Notes: generated by a model not told the origin, from the sequence alone. A DNA stretch of 64,000 bases from an uncultured Duncaniella sp. (GCA_910577335.1 CAJTMJ010000012.1:24644-88643), one strand, 5' to 3'; counted from the first letter of the stretch, positions 49,568 to 58,770 are shown. Translations and numbers: made by a program.

Positions 49568-50149
49568 TTAGCCGATTTTGATACCGGAGAAGCCCATGAA
49601 AGCCATGGCAAGGAGACCGGCGCAGATCAAAGCGATGGGTACACCGCGCATTGCTTTGGGTACGTTTGAGAGCGCAAGCTGCTCACGGATTCCAGCAAAG
49701 ATTGAAATAGCCATTGTGAAGCCTATCGCTGTTGCGAGCGCATATACAAGCGACTGTCCGAGGTCAAGATTGTTGCGCACCACGAGGATTGCCACACCAA
49801 GCACGGCACAGTTGGTTGTGATAAGCGGTAGAAACACACCCAAGGCGCTGTAAAGCACCGGAGCTATCTTTTTAAGGATGATTTCGAGCATCTGCACCAA
49901 TGCGGCAATCACGAGGATGAACACAATGGTCTGCATGAACTGCAATCCGAGCGGATTAAGCACATAGAACTGCAGCAGCCAAGTGACGCAAGTGGCTATC
50001 ACCATCACAAATGTGACAGCCGCACCCATACCGGTGGCTGAAGAGAGCTTGCGTGACACGCCGATAAACGGGCAAATTCCGAGGAACTGGGCAAATACGA
50101 TGTTGTTTACAAAGATTGCCGTTATGATGATTGAGATATATTCTAACAT
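49568..50149 (-). CDS. rnfA: Rnf/Rsx electron transport complex subunit A
   Basis: A 193-residue, six-helix inner-membrane subunit of the Rnf complex, which couples ferredoxin:NAD oxidoreduction to ion pumping. The N-terminus IIITAIFVNNIVFAQFLGICPFIG with its Cys and the FLPLITTNCAVLG segment (second Cys, ligating a membrane-embedded Fe-S cluster in recent structures) are diagnostic, and the related RnfE has matching half-motifs. It is the last gene of rnfD-G-E-A, 40 bp after rnfE. Confidence 0.96.
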   Translation of the reverse strand: MLEYISIIITAIFVNNIVFAQFLGICPFIGVSRKLSSATGMGAAVTFVMVIATCVTWLLQFYVLNPLGLQFMQTIVFILVIAALVQMLEIILKKIAPVLYSALGVFLPLITTNCAVLGVAILVVRNNLDLGQSLVYALATAIGFTMAISIFAGIREQLALSNVPKAMRGVPIALICAGLLAMAFMGFSGIKIG

Positions 50150-50189
50150 CTTATGGATGGAATTTTAGTGGTTAAAACTTACTTGTTAA

Positions 50190-50783
50190 TTAACACCTTG
50201 CGCCACGCAGTTTTGTGAAAAGAGCAATGAGCAGTCCCAATGCAATGAACGCTCCGGGGGCAAGGACGAATATGAGCGAGCCGTAGGTTTCGGGGAATAT
50301 CTCAGCTCCGAAAATGCGGCCTGTTCCGAGGATTTCACGTACGGCACCGAGGATGGTCAGTGCGATGGTAAAGCCGAGTCCGATACCTATACCGTCAAGG
50401 CAGCTGTCGAACACCCCATGGCGTGATGCAAATGCCTCGGCGCGTCCGAGAAGTATACAGTTTACCACGATAAGCGGGATGAAGATGCCGAGGAGGGTGT
50501 TGAGTGCGGGAAGATAGGCTTCCATTACAAGCTGTAGCACTGACACGAAAGTGGCTATCACGACAATGTAAGCCGGGATACGCACTTTGGCAGGGATGAG
50601 GTTTTTGATAAGTGAGATGACCACGTTTGAGCAGATAAGCACCCCCATGGTTGCAAGTCCCATGCTCATACCGGTCATTGCGCTACCGGTAGTACCCAGT
50701 GTGGGACACATACCCAACATCAATACGAAGGTCGGGTTTTCGGTGACTATGCCGTTATATAGAATTTTAAGCTTTGAATTCAT
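50190..50783 (-). CDS. rnfE: Rnf/Rsx electron transport complex subunit E
   Basis: A 197-residue inner-membrane subunit homologous to RnfA. NPTFVLMLGMCPTLGTTGSA and FIPLIVVNCILLGRAEAFA carry the paired Cys motifs characteristic of RnfE/NqrD; the tail ends with basic residues. Together with RnfA it forms the membrane core that passes electrons across the bilayer. It lies 41 bp after rnfG and 40 bp before rnfA. Confidence 0.96.
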   Translation of the reverse strand: MNSKLKILYNGIVTENPTFVLMLGMCPTLGTTGSAMTGMSMGLATMGVLICSNVVISLIKNLIPAKVRIPAYIVVIATFVSVLQLVMEAYLPALNTLLGIFIPLIVVNCILLGRAEAFASRHGVFDSCLDGIGIGLGFTIALTILGAVREILGTGRIFGAEIFPETYGSLIFVLAPGAFIALGLLIALFTKLRGARC

Positions 50784-50824
50784 GATAAGTAAGCGTTAAG
50801 ATTGTGGAGTCACGGGGAGTGACA

Positions 50825-51418
50825 TTATTTATTCTGCTCCTGAAGCTTGGTGTAAGCCTTTGAAGCACGGTTGAGAGCGTCGAGGAATGCACGAGAGGTG
50901 ATGGTCGCAGCAGTTATTGCGTCAACATCTCCGTTGTCCTTTTTAACTGCGAGTCCATTAGGAGTGGATGAGGGGTTCAGACCTATCACGCTGCGGTTTC
51001 CTTCAGGTGAACGGAACCATTCGTCCATCTTAGCTCCAAGTCCCGGGGTCTCGGCATGGCTCATGACCTCGTAGCCGGTTATGTTGCCTTCGCTGTCAAA
51101 ACCATATATCAGTCTGATTTCACCGCTGAAGCCTGCGAGAGAGTAGCTTTCGACAGCAGCACCCACAAGTTTGCCATCCTGTTTTGCAGGGAACACTTTA
51201 AGTGGGGTGGTTTCCCCGTCAGGGGTTATGTCGATGGCTTCTGCCACAGGGTCATTGTTGAATTGCGGAGTCACAGCACTGATGGCCTCGATCTGCTTGT
51301 TGAGCGCAGCCTCTTTGATGGGCTTTTCGGTGAGCGTATACACACCGGCAAGAAGAGCTGCTGCAACTATGGTGATGATGCCAAGTGAGAGCACCATGTT
51401 CATGAGTGTTGATTTCAT
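50825..51418 (-). CDS. rnfG: Rnf/Rsx electron transport complex subunit G
   Basis: A 197-residue subunit with one N-terminal helix (LSLGIITIVAAALLAGVYTL) and a periplasmic FMN-binding domain. The covalent flavin motif S/T-G/A-A-T reads DAITAATITSRAF near residue 170, with the Thr retained although the canonical SGAT is varied to TAAT; GYEVMSHAETPGLGAKMDEW is a conserved block. Its start overlaps the rnfD stop by 4 bp, indicating coupling. Confidence 0.94.
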   Translation of the reverse strand: MKSTLMNMVLSLGIITIVAAALLAGVYTLTEKPIKEAALNKQIEAISAVTPQFNNDPVAEAIDITPDGETTPLKVFPAKQDGKLVGAAVESYSLAGFSGEIRLIYGFDSEGNITGYEVMSHAETPGLGAKMDEWFRSPEGNRSVIGLNPSSTPNGLAVKKDNGDVDAITAATITSRAFLDALNRASKAYTKLQEQNK

Positions 51419-52371
51419 GCGGCTACCCTCCCTTCTCCGAATTTACGGGGTTTCATGTAACGGTTAATTAGCGGTGTCACGCCGTTCATGATAAGAATTG
51501 CGAATGACACACCTTCGGGATATGCGCCCCATTGACGGATAACCAGTGTGATGATACCTATCATCACGCCGTAGAGCAACATACCTTTATGGCTCATAGG
51601 TGAGGTAACATAGTCGGTAGCCATGAATATAGCACCGAGCAACAGACCTCCTGAGAGGAGTTCGACACCTACAGGAGCATCTATGCAGAGTGAGAATATG
51701 GCTACAGTGCCGAGTATCGCTACCGGGATGTGCCATGTGATCACTTTCATGCAGAGAAGATAGACGAAACCGATAAGGAGTGCTATCGCTCCGATCTCAC
51801 CCATCGAACCACCAGCCATGCCGAGGGCCTTGTCCATAAGGTCGATCTGCTCGGGTTCCACGAGCTTCATCTTGAGCTGCCCGAGGATTGTGGCTCCGGT
51901 GGTCGCATCGGCGTATGCCAAGCGATTTTCAAACGGGAGAGGCCATGAGGTCATCTGCACCGGGAATGAGAGCAGAAGGAACACACGTCCTACCAAAGCG
52001 GGGTTGAAGATGTTGCAGCCTAAGCCGCCGAATGTCATTTTGCCTATGCCTATAGCCACCACGCATCCGATAAGTACTATCCATATAGGAAGATTTGAGG
52101 GTAGGTTAAGGGCGAGAAGCAAGCCTGTCAGCACGGCTGAAAGATTGCCGATTGACGGCTTTTGCCCAAGCATGTAACGGGTGATTAGATATTCCACTGC
52201 CACACATCCGGCTATGGCTGTGATAATTACAATAGCGGCACCTATTCCGAAACAAAAGAGTGCCAGCAATACCGCAGGGATCAGCGCAATGATGACGTGA
52301 AGCATAAGCTTTGTCACCGTTGTTGGCGTTTGGGTATGCGGTGAAGGGGAAATTGTGATAAATTGGCTCAT
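51415..52371 (-). CDS. rnfD: Rnf/Rsx electron transport complex subunit D
   Basis: A polytopic membrane subunit that carries covalent FMN on a Thr in the ADATTGATILGQ segment (S/D-x-x-T-G-A-T type). I use the ATG at 52371 (MSQFITISPSPHTQTPTTV), which gives 319 residues, the usual RnfD length and N-terminus; a longer reading frame upstream would run into the promoter and repeat. It is first in this unit and has a complete promoter 24-55 bp upstream. rnfB and rnfC, which normally precede rnfD, are absent from the window. Confidence 0.95.
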   Translation of the reverse strand: MSQFITISPSPHTQTPTTVTKLMLHVIIALIPAVLLALFCFGIGAAIVIITAIAGCVAVEYLITRYMLGQKPSIGNLSAVLTGLLLALNLPSNLPIWIVLIGCVVAIGIGKMTFGGLGCNIFNPALVGRVFLLLSFPVQMTSWPLPFENRLAYADATTGATILGQLKMKLVEPEQIDLMDKALGMAGGSMGEIGAIALLIGFVYLLCMKVITWHIPVAILGTVAIFSLCIDAPVGVELLSGGLLLGAIFMATDYVTSPMSHKGMLLYGVMIGIITLVIRQWGAYPEGVSFAILIMNGVTPLINRYMKPRKFGEGRVAA

Positions 52372-52394
52372 TAAAGTTTTGGTATTAGTCGCTG

Positions 52395-52426
52395 CAAAAT
52401 TAGGAAAAAATATAATAATAACCAAA
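52395..52426 (-). promoter_or_regulatory. Promoter of the rnfDGEA unit
   Basis: Minus strand TTTG (52423-52426), 20-bp spacer, TAATTTTG (52395-52402) followed by CAG. It is immediately upstream of the rnfD ATG, showing that these four genes are transcribed as an independent unit. Confidence 0.85.
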
Positions 52427-52443
52427 AGTAAATACAATAAGAA

Positions 52444-52580
52444 GCTATTGCAAAATGTGGATTTTGGACTCGCTGTAGGGATACTTCGACGGAGCATCTG
52501 AGAACAGATAGCTTATTTCCAGTCTGTTCCATTCGGATGCTCCGGGGGAGGCATCCCTACATCCAATACATTCTGCAATA
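52444..52580. repeat. Palindromic MITE/REP-like element, copy 4 (most complete)
   Basis: Terminal inverted repeats GCTATTGCAAAATGT (52444-52458) and ACATTCTGCAATAGC (right end, one mismatch) enclose the same core as copy 1, with GTAGGGAT at 52475 and ATCCCTAC ending at 52560. It lies between the rnfD promoter and the 3' end of the nucleoside phosphorylase gene. Confidence 0.8.
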
Positions 52581-52628
52581 GCGTCCTTAAAACGAAAATG
52601 AGATGTTGGGATTTGGTATGTGCGGGGA

Positions 52629-53504
52629 TTAGATACGTTCGAGGACTGTGGCGATGAGGTCGCGGACGGCGGTCTTATAGTTGGGATTGGCTTCAGTGTT
52701 CATGCGGTTGGCTATGATGGAGCAAACGGTCATGGCACGGTGTCCCATCAGTCTGCCAAGACCCTGAAGTGGAGCGGATTCCATTTCGTAGTTGGTTACT
52801 TTGCGTCCGTTGTGACGGAATTCTTCAATCCTGCGGTTCAGGTCGGGATTGGCGAGAGGCAAACGCAACTCTCGTCCCTGAGGACCATAAAATCCGACAG
52901 CTGAAATAGTATTGCCACGCACCATGTCGTCACGCCCTATCTGATTCACTAACTCTTCATCGGCATCTACGACGTATGGTTTCGCCCAAAGCGGGTTCCA
53001 GCCTACCGAGTCGCAAAAATCATGCTCGAAATCAAGGTCGCATACCTCATTTCTGCCGGCATAATAGTTGAGCACGCCGTCAAAGCCTATGGATTTTTCA
53101 GCTATTACAGGTGTGCCGAGCTTCAGTTCGGGTTGGAGAGCGCCTGAAGTACCGATGCGCACCATTGTGAGCCGGCGTTTATTATCTTTTACCTCACGTG
53201 TCTTGAAGTCGATATTGGCAAGGGCGTCGAGTTCGTTTATCACTATATCGATGTTGTCAGGACCTATGCCGTGAGAAAGACACATGATGGGCTTGCCTTT
53301 ATATGTTCCCCCGATGGTGTGAAATTCACGTGATTGAACATCAAAAGCGATCGAATCGAAAAACGATGCAACCATGTTGACACGTGCCGGATCGCCGACG
53401 AGGATGATACGGTCAGAAAGCTGTTCCGGAAGAAGATGGAGGTGGAATACGGAACCGTCAGGATTTATGATAAGTTCAGAGGGGGCGATGATTTTCTTTT
53501 CCAT
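52629..53504 (-). CDS. nucleoside phosphorylase (uridine-phosphorylase-like)
   Basis: A 291-residue enzyme expected to split nucleosides with phosphate for pyrimidine or purine salvage. NP-I family motifs are ILVGDPARVNMVASFFD (phosphate-binding Gly-Asp-Pro-x-Arg), CLSHGIGPDNIDIVINE, VRIGTSGALQPEL and the base/ribose-binding NYEMESAPL. Length and layout fit the uridine phosphorylase branch of Bacteroidetes, but specificity for uridine over other nucleosides is inferred. It is a single gene between the dprA unit and the repeat next to rnfD. Confidence 0.88.
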   Translation of the reverse strand: MEKKIIAPSELIINPDGSVFHLHLLPEQLSDRIILVGDPARVNMVASFFDSIAFDVQSREFHTIGGTYKGKPIMCLSHGIGPDNIDIVINELDALANIDFKTREVKDNKRRLTMVRIGTSGALQPELKLGTPVIAEKSIGFDGVLNYYAGRNEVCDLDFEHDFCDSVGWNPLWAKPYVVDADEELVNQIGRDDMVRGNTISAVGFYGPQGRELRLPLANPDLNRRIEEFRHNGRKVTNYEMESAPLQGLGRLMGHRAMTVCSIIANRMNTEANPNYKTAVRDLIATVLERI

Positions 53505-53608
53505 ATATAATAAGGTGGGGGATTAGGGAATATGTTTTATAATTATAACAAAAAATTTAACATTCAGGTTTGTGGAAGATTGATGATTACGGGTATTGTT
53601 TGTGATGA

Positions 53609-54718
53609 TTATAATCTGTGGTAACGACCTCCGGGAATATGAGCGATAAGCGAGCGGAATTCCATGTCGATAAGTAGCCCCATGAGTCTGTGTATCGGCA
53701 TATCTATCCGTGCAGACAGGTCATTTATCATAACTTCACCTCTGTCGGTCATTATGTCAAGTATAGCTTCCTCCTCGGGAGTCAGGTTCACAAACAGTTC
53801 CTTCTGAGAGCCTTCCCTCTCTTTCACATTCCAGCCTGACATTGCGATAAGGTCGTCAGCCGAGGTTATGAGGGCGGCAATGTTTGAAGAGATAAGCTCA
53901 TTGCATCCGGCTGAGTATTTGTCGGATATTCTTCCGGGGAGAGCCATGACCTCACGGTTGTAGCCCGATGCTAAACGAGCTGTAACCAATGCGCCTCCTC
54001 GTATGGCTGATTCAGCCACTATTAGAAAGTCGCAAAGACCGGCAACTATGCGGTTGCGGGCGAGGAAATTACCCCGATGTATTGTGTCGATGGAACGATA
54101 GTCAGAAAGGAGCATCCCTCCGGTTTTCACAATATCTACAGCTGCAGAGCGGTGAGTGGCGGGGTAGATGGTGTTAAGCCCGTGAGCAAGCACGGCTATG
54201 GTTGGTATTCCGTTTTTAAGAGCCGCACGGTGGGCTGCAATGTCTATGCCGTATGCGAGTCCGCTTATTATGACTAATTTCTCATCGAGTTTGGCAGCCA
54301 AATCATCCACAAGCTTCTCCACGAAGCTGTTGCCGTAGACGGTGGCATGTCGTGTCCCTACAATGGATACAAATCTGGCATTGTTAAGGTCGGTGTCTCC
54401 GAGTCCGTAGAGCATTAACGGAGCGTCAGGACATTCAAGCAGTCGCTTAGGGTATCTGTCGTCAAGGAAATAGATGGCAGAGATTGAATTGTTGGTGACA
54501 AACGGTTCTTCCTTGCGGGCTTCCTCTAATGCCTTGCGCCTTACCGAGTCGGAGAAAAGTCGATTTCTGAAGCCCAACACAGCCGAGAGCTGGGCTTCGG
54601 TAAGTTCAAAAAAATGCTCTTCGGAACCGATGCGGTCCAAAAGTGCTTTTGCGAATTCAGGGGTGAGATTCCGTATGGAAGAAAACGCAATCTGATAAAT
54701 GAGGTGGTCGGGAGGCAT
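53609..54718 (-). CDS. dprA: DNA-processing protein DprA
   Basis: Binds incoming single-stranded DNA and loads RecA during natural transformation; it is present in many bacteria without proven competence. The 369-residue protein has an N-terminal helix-hairpin-helix region (about 1-60, LRxxLTP-like IAFSSIRNLTPEFAKALLDRI, first part), the Rossmann-like DprA core with VGTRHATVYGNSF and SGLAYGIDIAAHRAAL (family GxRxxxxYG and GLAxGID motifs), and a C-terminal winged-helix domain (about 310-369). It is the last gene of the ligase-thioesterase-dprA unit. Confidence 0.96.
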   Translation of the reverse strand: MPPDHLIYQIAFSSIRNLTPEFAKALLDRIGSEEHFFELTEAQLSAVLGFRNRLFSDSVRRKALEEARKEEPFVTNNSISAIYFLDDRYPKRLLECPDAPLMLYGLGDTDLNNARFVSIVGTRHATVYGNSFVEKLVDDLAAKLDEKLVIISGLAYGIDIAAHRAALKNGIPTIAVLAHGLNTIYPATHRSAAVDIVKTGGMLLSDYRSIDTIHRGNFLARNRIVAGLCDFLIVAESAIRGGALVTARLASGYNREVMALPGRISDKYSAGCNELISSNIAALITSADDLIAMSGWNVKEREGSQKELFVNLTPEEEAILDIMTDRGEVMINDLSARIDMPIHRLMGLLIDMEFRSLIAHIPGGRYHRL

Positions 54719-54742
54719 TAGAAAGGTATGGAGAGATTTATG

Positions 54743-55141
54743 TCACAGATATTTTTTGAATGCTTCAGCGAGAGTGTCGCCTCTCGACAGCGAACCGTTC
54801 TCAAGACATACGATGGTTACGAGCGCTTTTACTACCGGAGCGCCTGTCTCGGCATTAAATATGTCCTGCACGAATATGAACCGTGCGCCGTGGCGTTCCA
54901 TGCGGAGCTTTGATATCATAGTCTCGCCAAGTGTCATCGACGATATATATTCAATCTCTATCTTGCGTACCACCGGGTCAAGCCCACTTTCATGCATCTG
55001 ACGGAATGTGAAACCGGCAACTTCGCAGAAGTCATGACGGGTTATCTCCAGATAGTGGAGGTAATTGGCATTGTTCACTATGCCTTGCGCATCACATTCA
55101 TAGTCACGCACTTTGATGGGCATTTCGAAGAAATAGTCCAT
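54743..55141 (-). CDS. acyl-CoA thioesterase, hot-dog fold (4HBT family)
   Basis: A 132-residue single-domain thioesterase that hydrolyses acyl-CoA. The catalytic Asp lies in YECDAQGIVNNANYLHYLE at about residue 17, the classic 4-hydroxybenzoyl-CoA thioesterase/YbgC pattern. It starts 29 bp after the acyl-CoA ligase stop and ends 24 bp before dprA. A ligase plus thioesterase pair suggests turnover of a fatty-acid or aromatic CoA pool; the exact substrate is not evident. Confidence 0.92.
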   Translation of the reverse strand: MDYFFEMPIKVRDYECDAQGIVNNANYLHYLEITRHDFCEVAGFTFRQMHESGLDPVVRKIEIEYISSMTLGETMISKLRMERHGARFIFVQDIFNAETGAPVVKALVTIVCLENGSLSRGDTLAEAFKKYL

Positions 55142-55170
55142 AATTGTTTTCGGTATTCGTAAGGTGATAA

Positions 55171-56841
55171 TCAGGCGTTGTAAAGATAACGCTTGATGGA
55201 ACGTTTAGGTGTCTTTTCAAACTCGTTGGCTCTGAGCTGTATCTTGTCGATACGCTCGTATGGGGCGACTATCTTGTTGAGATCCTGACGAACCTGCTCC
55301 ATGATTTCAGGGAGCTTCTCGTTTGATATATGGTCACGGTCCATAGCTTCATAGTCAGGGTATACCAAGGCATGAAGATGCTTGCCGCGCTCCACAATCA
55401 AGCTTTCAGCAACGTATGGCATATTGTTCAGCTTGGCTTCTATCTCCTCGGGATATATGTTCTGCCCGTTGGCGCTTAGTATCATGGTCTTATATCTTCC
55501 TTTTATGAAGATAGTGCCATCATCCGAGCGTGTGCCCATGTCGCCGGTATGGAGCCATCCTTCAGCATCAAGCACAGCTTCGGTAGCTTCCGGATTTTTG
55601 AAATAGCCCTTCATCACATTTTCGCCCCTGACGCATATTTCGCCGGGTATCCTCGTGCCGTCTTCGCTGTTGGCAATCTTACTGTGCATGATATGCGGGA
55701 GGGTTCTTCCCGATGAACCGACAATGAATTTACGCCATGGGGTATAGCTGATGAGCGGTCCGCACTCGGTCATGCCGTATCCAACGGTAAACGGGAACTT
55801 TATGCGGTGCAAAAATTCTTCAACCTCATGGTTGAGCGGGGCGCCACCCACGATCACCTCTTCAAATTCTCCTCCTAACGCTTCTATCAGCTGGCTGCGT
55901 ATCTTTCGGTAGACCATCTGATTTATACCCGGCACCTTGAGAGCGCGCCGTATAGCCGGCTTTTCTATCACCGGACGGAGCTTGTTACGGTAAATTTTTT
56001 CAAGGATGAGAGGTACGCATATAATAAGATTCGGCTTTACTTCAGCAAACGCCTTCAGAAGCAGCTTCGGAGTAGGTAGCTTTCCAAGCAGAGTGACGTG
56101 AGTACCGACAGCGAGAGGTACGAGCATGTCGAATGCGCATCCGTAAGCATGGGCGAGAGGGAGGAATGATAGCGCACGAGATCCACGGTAATGTAGACGG
56201 GAATTCACACCGAAACGCACATTACCGCCCAAGTTGCGCAAGGTCAACATTACACCTTTTGAAAAACCTGTTGTGCCGGAAGTGTAGTTTATCTCTGCGA
56301 GCTCGGATTCATCTATCATGGGGTAGTCCACATCCGAGGCAGTGAACCCGTGGGGATACTTGCGCCGCATCTTTTCAGAAAGCTTGGCGAGGAACTTCTC
56401 AGCCGCATGGTTATGGGCAGGGTGTTCCGCAAGCACATCGCGGCTTTCAAGCGAGAACACAGCCTTGACGAGGGGTATTTTTTCAAATTCCATACTGTCA
56501 AATATGGTTTCGCTTATAAACAGGAGTATGCTTTCGGAATGGTTGATTATATGTTGGGCATCTTGCACATTGAAATCATGAAGAACAGGGACTATTACCG
56601 CACCGTAAGTGATAGTTGCCATATAGGTCACGACCCATGAGATTGAATTCTTGCCCATGAGTGCGATTTTATCACCTTTCTTCACGCCACATTCTTTGAA
56701 TAAAAGATGAGTCGCTGCGATTCTTCGTGATAAGTCAGCATAGGTCATGGTGTGACCTGTGCCAAATTCTGAAAGGGCGGGGAGCTCCCAATTCTGACGG
56801 AAACTCGATGCAAATATCTGAATTAGATTTTCATTAGCCAT
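55171..56841 (-). CDS. AMP-binding long-chain acyl-CoA ligase
   Basis: Activates fatty acids to acyl-CoA via an acyl-adenylate. The P-loop-like A3 motif is INYTSGTTGFSKGVMLT near residue 185, A5 is VGYGMTECGPLISYT, and A7/A8 are LHTGDMG and ILSANGQNIYPEEIE; the C-terminal Lys is in KTPKRSIKRYL. I prefer the ATG at 56841 (MANENLIQIF, 556 residues), which fits relatives; an in-frame ATG further up exists. A -7-like TTACTTTG (56959-56966 on the minus strand) and a small hairpin lie upstream. First gene of the unit with thioesterase and dprA. Confidence 0.93.
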   Translation of the reverse strand: MANENLIQIFASSFRQNWELPALSEFGTGHTMTYADLSRRIAATHLLFKECGVKKGDKIALMGKNSISWVVTYMATITYGAVIVPVLHDFNVQDAQHIINHSESILLFISETIFDSMEFEKIPLVKAVFSLESRDVLAEHPAHNHAAEKFLAKLSEKMRRKYPHGFTASDVDYPMIDESELAEINYTSGTTGFSKGVMLTLRNLGGNVRFGVNSRLHYRGSRALSFLPLAHAYGCAFDMLVPLAVGTHVTLLGKLPTPKLLLKAFAEVKPNLIICVPLILEKIYRNKLRPVIEKPAIRRALKVPGINQMVYRKIRSQLIEALGGEFEEVIVGGAPLNHEVEEFLHRIKFPFTVGYGMTECGPLISYTPWRKFIVGSSGRTLPHIMHSKIANSEDGTRIPGEICVRGENVMKGYFKNPEATEAVLDAEGWLHTGDMGTRSDDGTIFIKGRYKTMILSANGQNIYPEEIEAKLNNMPYVAESLIVERGKHLHALVYPDYEAMDRDHISNEKLPEIMEQVRQDLNKIVAPYERIDKIQLRANEFEKTPKRSIKRYLYNA

Positions 56842-57048
56842 ATCTCTCATAAACATTTGAATATATAACATTGTATTTTGACCCATTGTTTTGGACTATG
56901 GGCAAAAGGGTATGTCATATATCATAGCGGATAATCACAAGGTTATCCAAAACAACTACAAAGTAACTAAAAATCACTCAAATATCCTAAAATTAGCATG
57001 AACTTATCAAAAATTTTATAAAAAGGTTAAATCAGTCCGTTATATTTC

Positions 57049-57085
57049 AAAAAACTCCGGATGCGTATGGTGTCGCATCCGGAGT
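57049..57085 (-). terminator. Terminator after the TPR gene
   Basis: ACTCCGGATGCG and CGCATCCGGAGT form a perfect 12-bp stem with an 8-nt loop; on the minus strand six U follow. It lies about 50 bp after the stop codon of the TPR gene. Confidence 0.94.
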
Positions 57086-57138
57086 CCGTTGTATCGTTTA
57101 ATTCTGTCGCTCACTCAGGTAGTGATGCGATAAGAATT

Positions 57139-58770
57139 TTAGTTGAGGTTCTTGCTGAGGTATTCGCGGAGAGGTTCGTTGGTAGGATCAACTTCGAGAA
57201 GTTTTTCGAAGTAAGCGCGAGCCTGTTCCTTGTCACCCTGCTTGAGGTAGTAGTTTGCGATATTGTTGTATGCGCTCCTGTAGGCATCAACATACTTAGT
57301 CTTGTTGTCGGGATTCTCATCGTAAGCTGCGAGCATATCCTCGTAGGTCTTAACGAGGTCGGCAGTGATTTCATTGCCGTCGCGTACCATAAGGAGGGTA
57401 GCTTTGTTACGGTAAAGAGGGCCCTTGTTAGCAGCTTCCTCAACAGCCATGTCTACATACTTGATACCGTTGTTGGCGGCTTCAGCACGTTCGGGTGAAC
57501 CTTCAGGAAGTGAAAGACCGAGGTTCTTGTAACGGTTAGAGAGGATGAAGTAGTCATTGAGTGAAGCGTCGCCTGCGTCAACGAACTGCTGCATCAACTC
57601 AGCTGCCTTCTGATAGTCTTCAAGGTCAGTGTACATTGAGGAAAGGTTGGCAAGAATCTGCTTGTTCTTCTCGGGGTTGAGGTTGTAAGCTGCCATGTAA
57701 GCATCGATAGCTTCCTGAGGACGGTTGAGCTTACCGAGGATATCACCGTGGGTGGTGTAGTCGGTAGCGGTGAACTTAGCGCCCTGATGTGCGAAAAGCT
57801 TCTGGGCTGCTTCTTCAGCTCCTGCAAAGTCTTCGAGAGCGGCTTTGTTGAGCATCACCATACGCTGCATGTACTCGTTGTCGGGGTCCTTGGCGAGCAC
57901 CTGATTAGCTACGTCAAGAGATTCCTGATACTTCTTGCCGAAGTAGAGAAGACCTGAATATCGCTGCTCGTCACCCTGGAAGTGGTTGGGGTTCTGCATG
58001 TACTTGCCATACTGCTCGGCTGCTTTGGTGAGCATGTTACCGTCATAGTACTTTTCAGCAAGTTCGCTCTGTGCAAGTGCGGAAGTCGGAAGTTTGCCAT
58101 TGAGTTCCACGAGCTTGTCGATAGCGAACTGAGGGTTAACCTTGTTGTAAAGGTTAGAGTACTTAACGTATGCTTCAGGGTTGATGTCACCAGCTTCTTC
58201 ATCGTAGATGATAGCTTGTTCGTAGAAGCCGGCAGCCTGACCTATGTCAGTTGACTTTGCCATATCACCTTTGAGGACATAAATCTGAGCCTCTTTGTTC
58301 TTTGACACCTTCATGGCGTTGGCGATATTCTTGTCGATCTCCTTAGTGTAAGCCACGGGGTCAACGTTGAAGTATGCGCGGGCTATCGCAGCCATTACGG
58401 AAGCGTCCTTCTTGTTGTGTTCGAGAGCTGCTTTGAACTGCTTTTCAGCGTCAGACTTATTACCATTCTTAAGAGCGATTTCGCCAAGACCTACATAGTT
58501 GTAACCGTATGATGGGTCAGCAGCGATACCGTTGTTGAAGTTTGTTGATGCACCGGAGACGTTGCCGTCGCGGAGATCCAAAGCTCCAAGATAGTAATAA
58601 GACACAGCCTTATTGGTAGAAGGATCATTAAGTGTCTTTTCGAGGATGGTTTTAGCTTTGTCAAAGCGGTCAGCATTGTAGTAGTCTACACCATCCTGAT
58701 AACCACCCTGTGCTGAAGCTGCAAGGGCGAAACCTCCCAAGAAAAGGGAGAATAATGTACGGAATTTCAT
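57139..58770 (-). CDS. tetratricopeptide repeat protein, exported
   Basis: A 543-residue periplasmic TPR protein: signal peptide MKFRTLFSLFLGGFALAASAQ, then tandem TPR units from about residue 25 (GVDYYNADRFDKAKTILEKTL, partial) to the C-terminus (GDKEQARAYFEKLLEVDPTNE). Its codon use looks strongly biased toward a few codons, as in highly expressed genes. It lies downstream of the PstS-like and small membrane genes on the same strand, an arrangement I associate with Bacteroidetes ExbB/ExbD/TonB neighbourhoods, although exb genes are not in the window. Confidence 0.9.
   Translation of the reverse strand: MKFRTLFSLFLGGFALAASAQGGYQDGVDYYNADRFDKAKTILEKTLNDPSTNKAVSYYYLGALDLRDGNVSGASTNFNNGIAADPSYGYNYVGLGEIALKNGNKSDAEKQFKAALEHNKKDASVMAAIARAYFNVDPVAYTKEIDKNIANAMKVSKNKEAQIYVLKGDMAKSTDIGQAAGFYEQAIIYDEEAGDINPEAYVKYSNLYNKVNPQFAIDKLVELNGKLPTSALAQSELAEKYYDGNMLTKAAEQYGKYMQNPNHFQGDEQRYSGLLYFGKKYQESLDVANQVLAKDPDNEYMQRMVMLNKAALEDFAGAEEAAQKLFAHQGAKFTATDYTTHGDILGKLNRPQEAIDAYMAAYNLNPEKNKQILANLSSMYTDLEDYQKAAELMQQFVDAGDASLNDYFILSNRYKNLGLSLPEGSPERAEAANNGIKYVDMAVEEAANKGPLYRNKATLLMVRDGNEITADLVKTYEDMLAAYDENPDNKTKYVDAYRSAYNNIANYYLKQGDKEQARAYFEKLLEVDPTNEPLREYLSKNLN

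Noticed and set aside
52372..52497. N-terminal extension of RnfD
   Set aside because: It would run through the rnfD promoter and part of the repeat element and is absent from the family.
57020..57045. Minus-strand GGACTGATTTAACC just after the TPR terminator, resembling the leader motif
   Set aside because: It lacks a convincing pairing arm and lies upstream of the predicted acyl-CoA ligase promoter, so it would not be in a leader.
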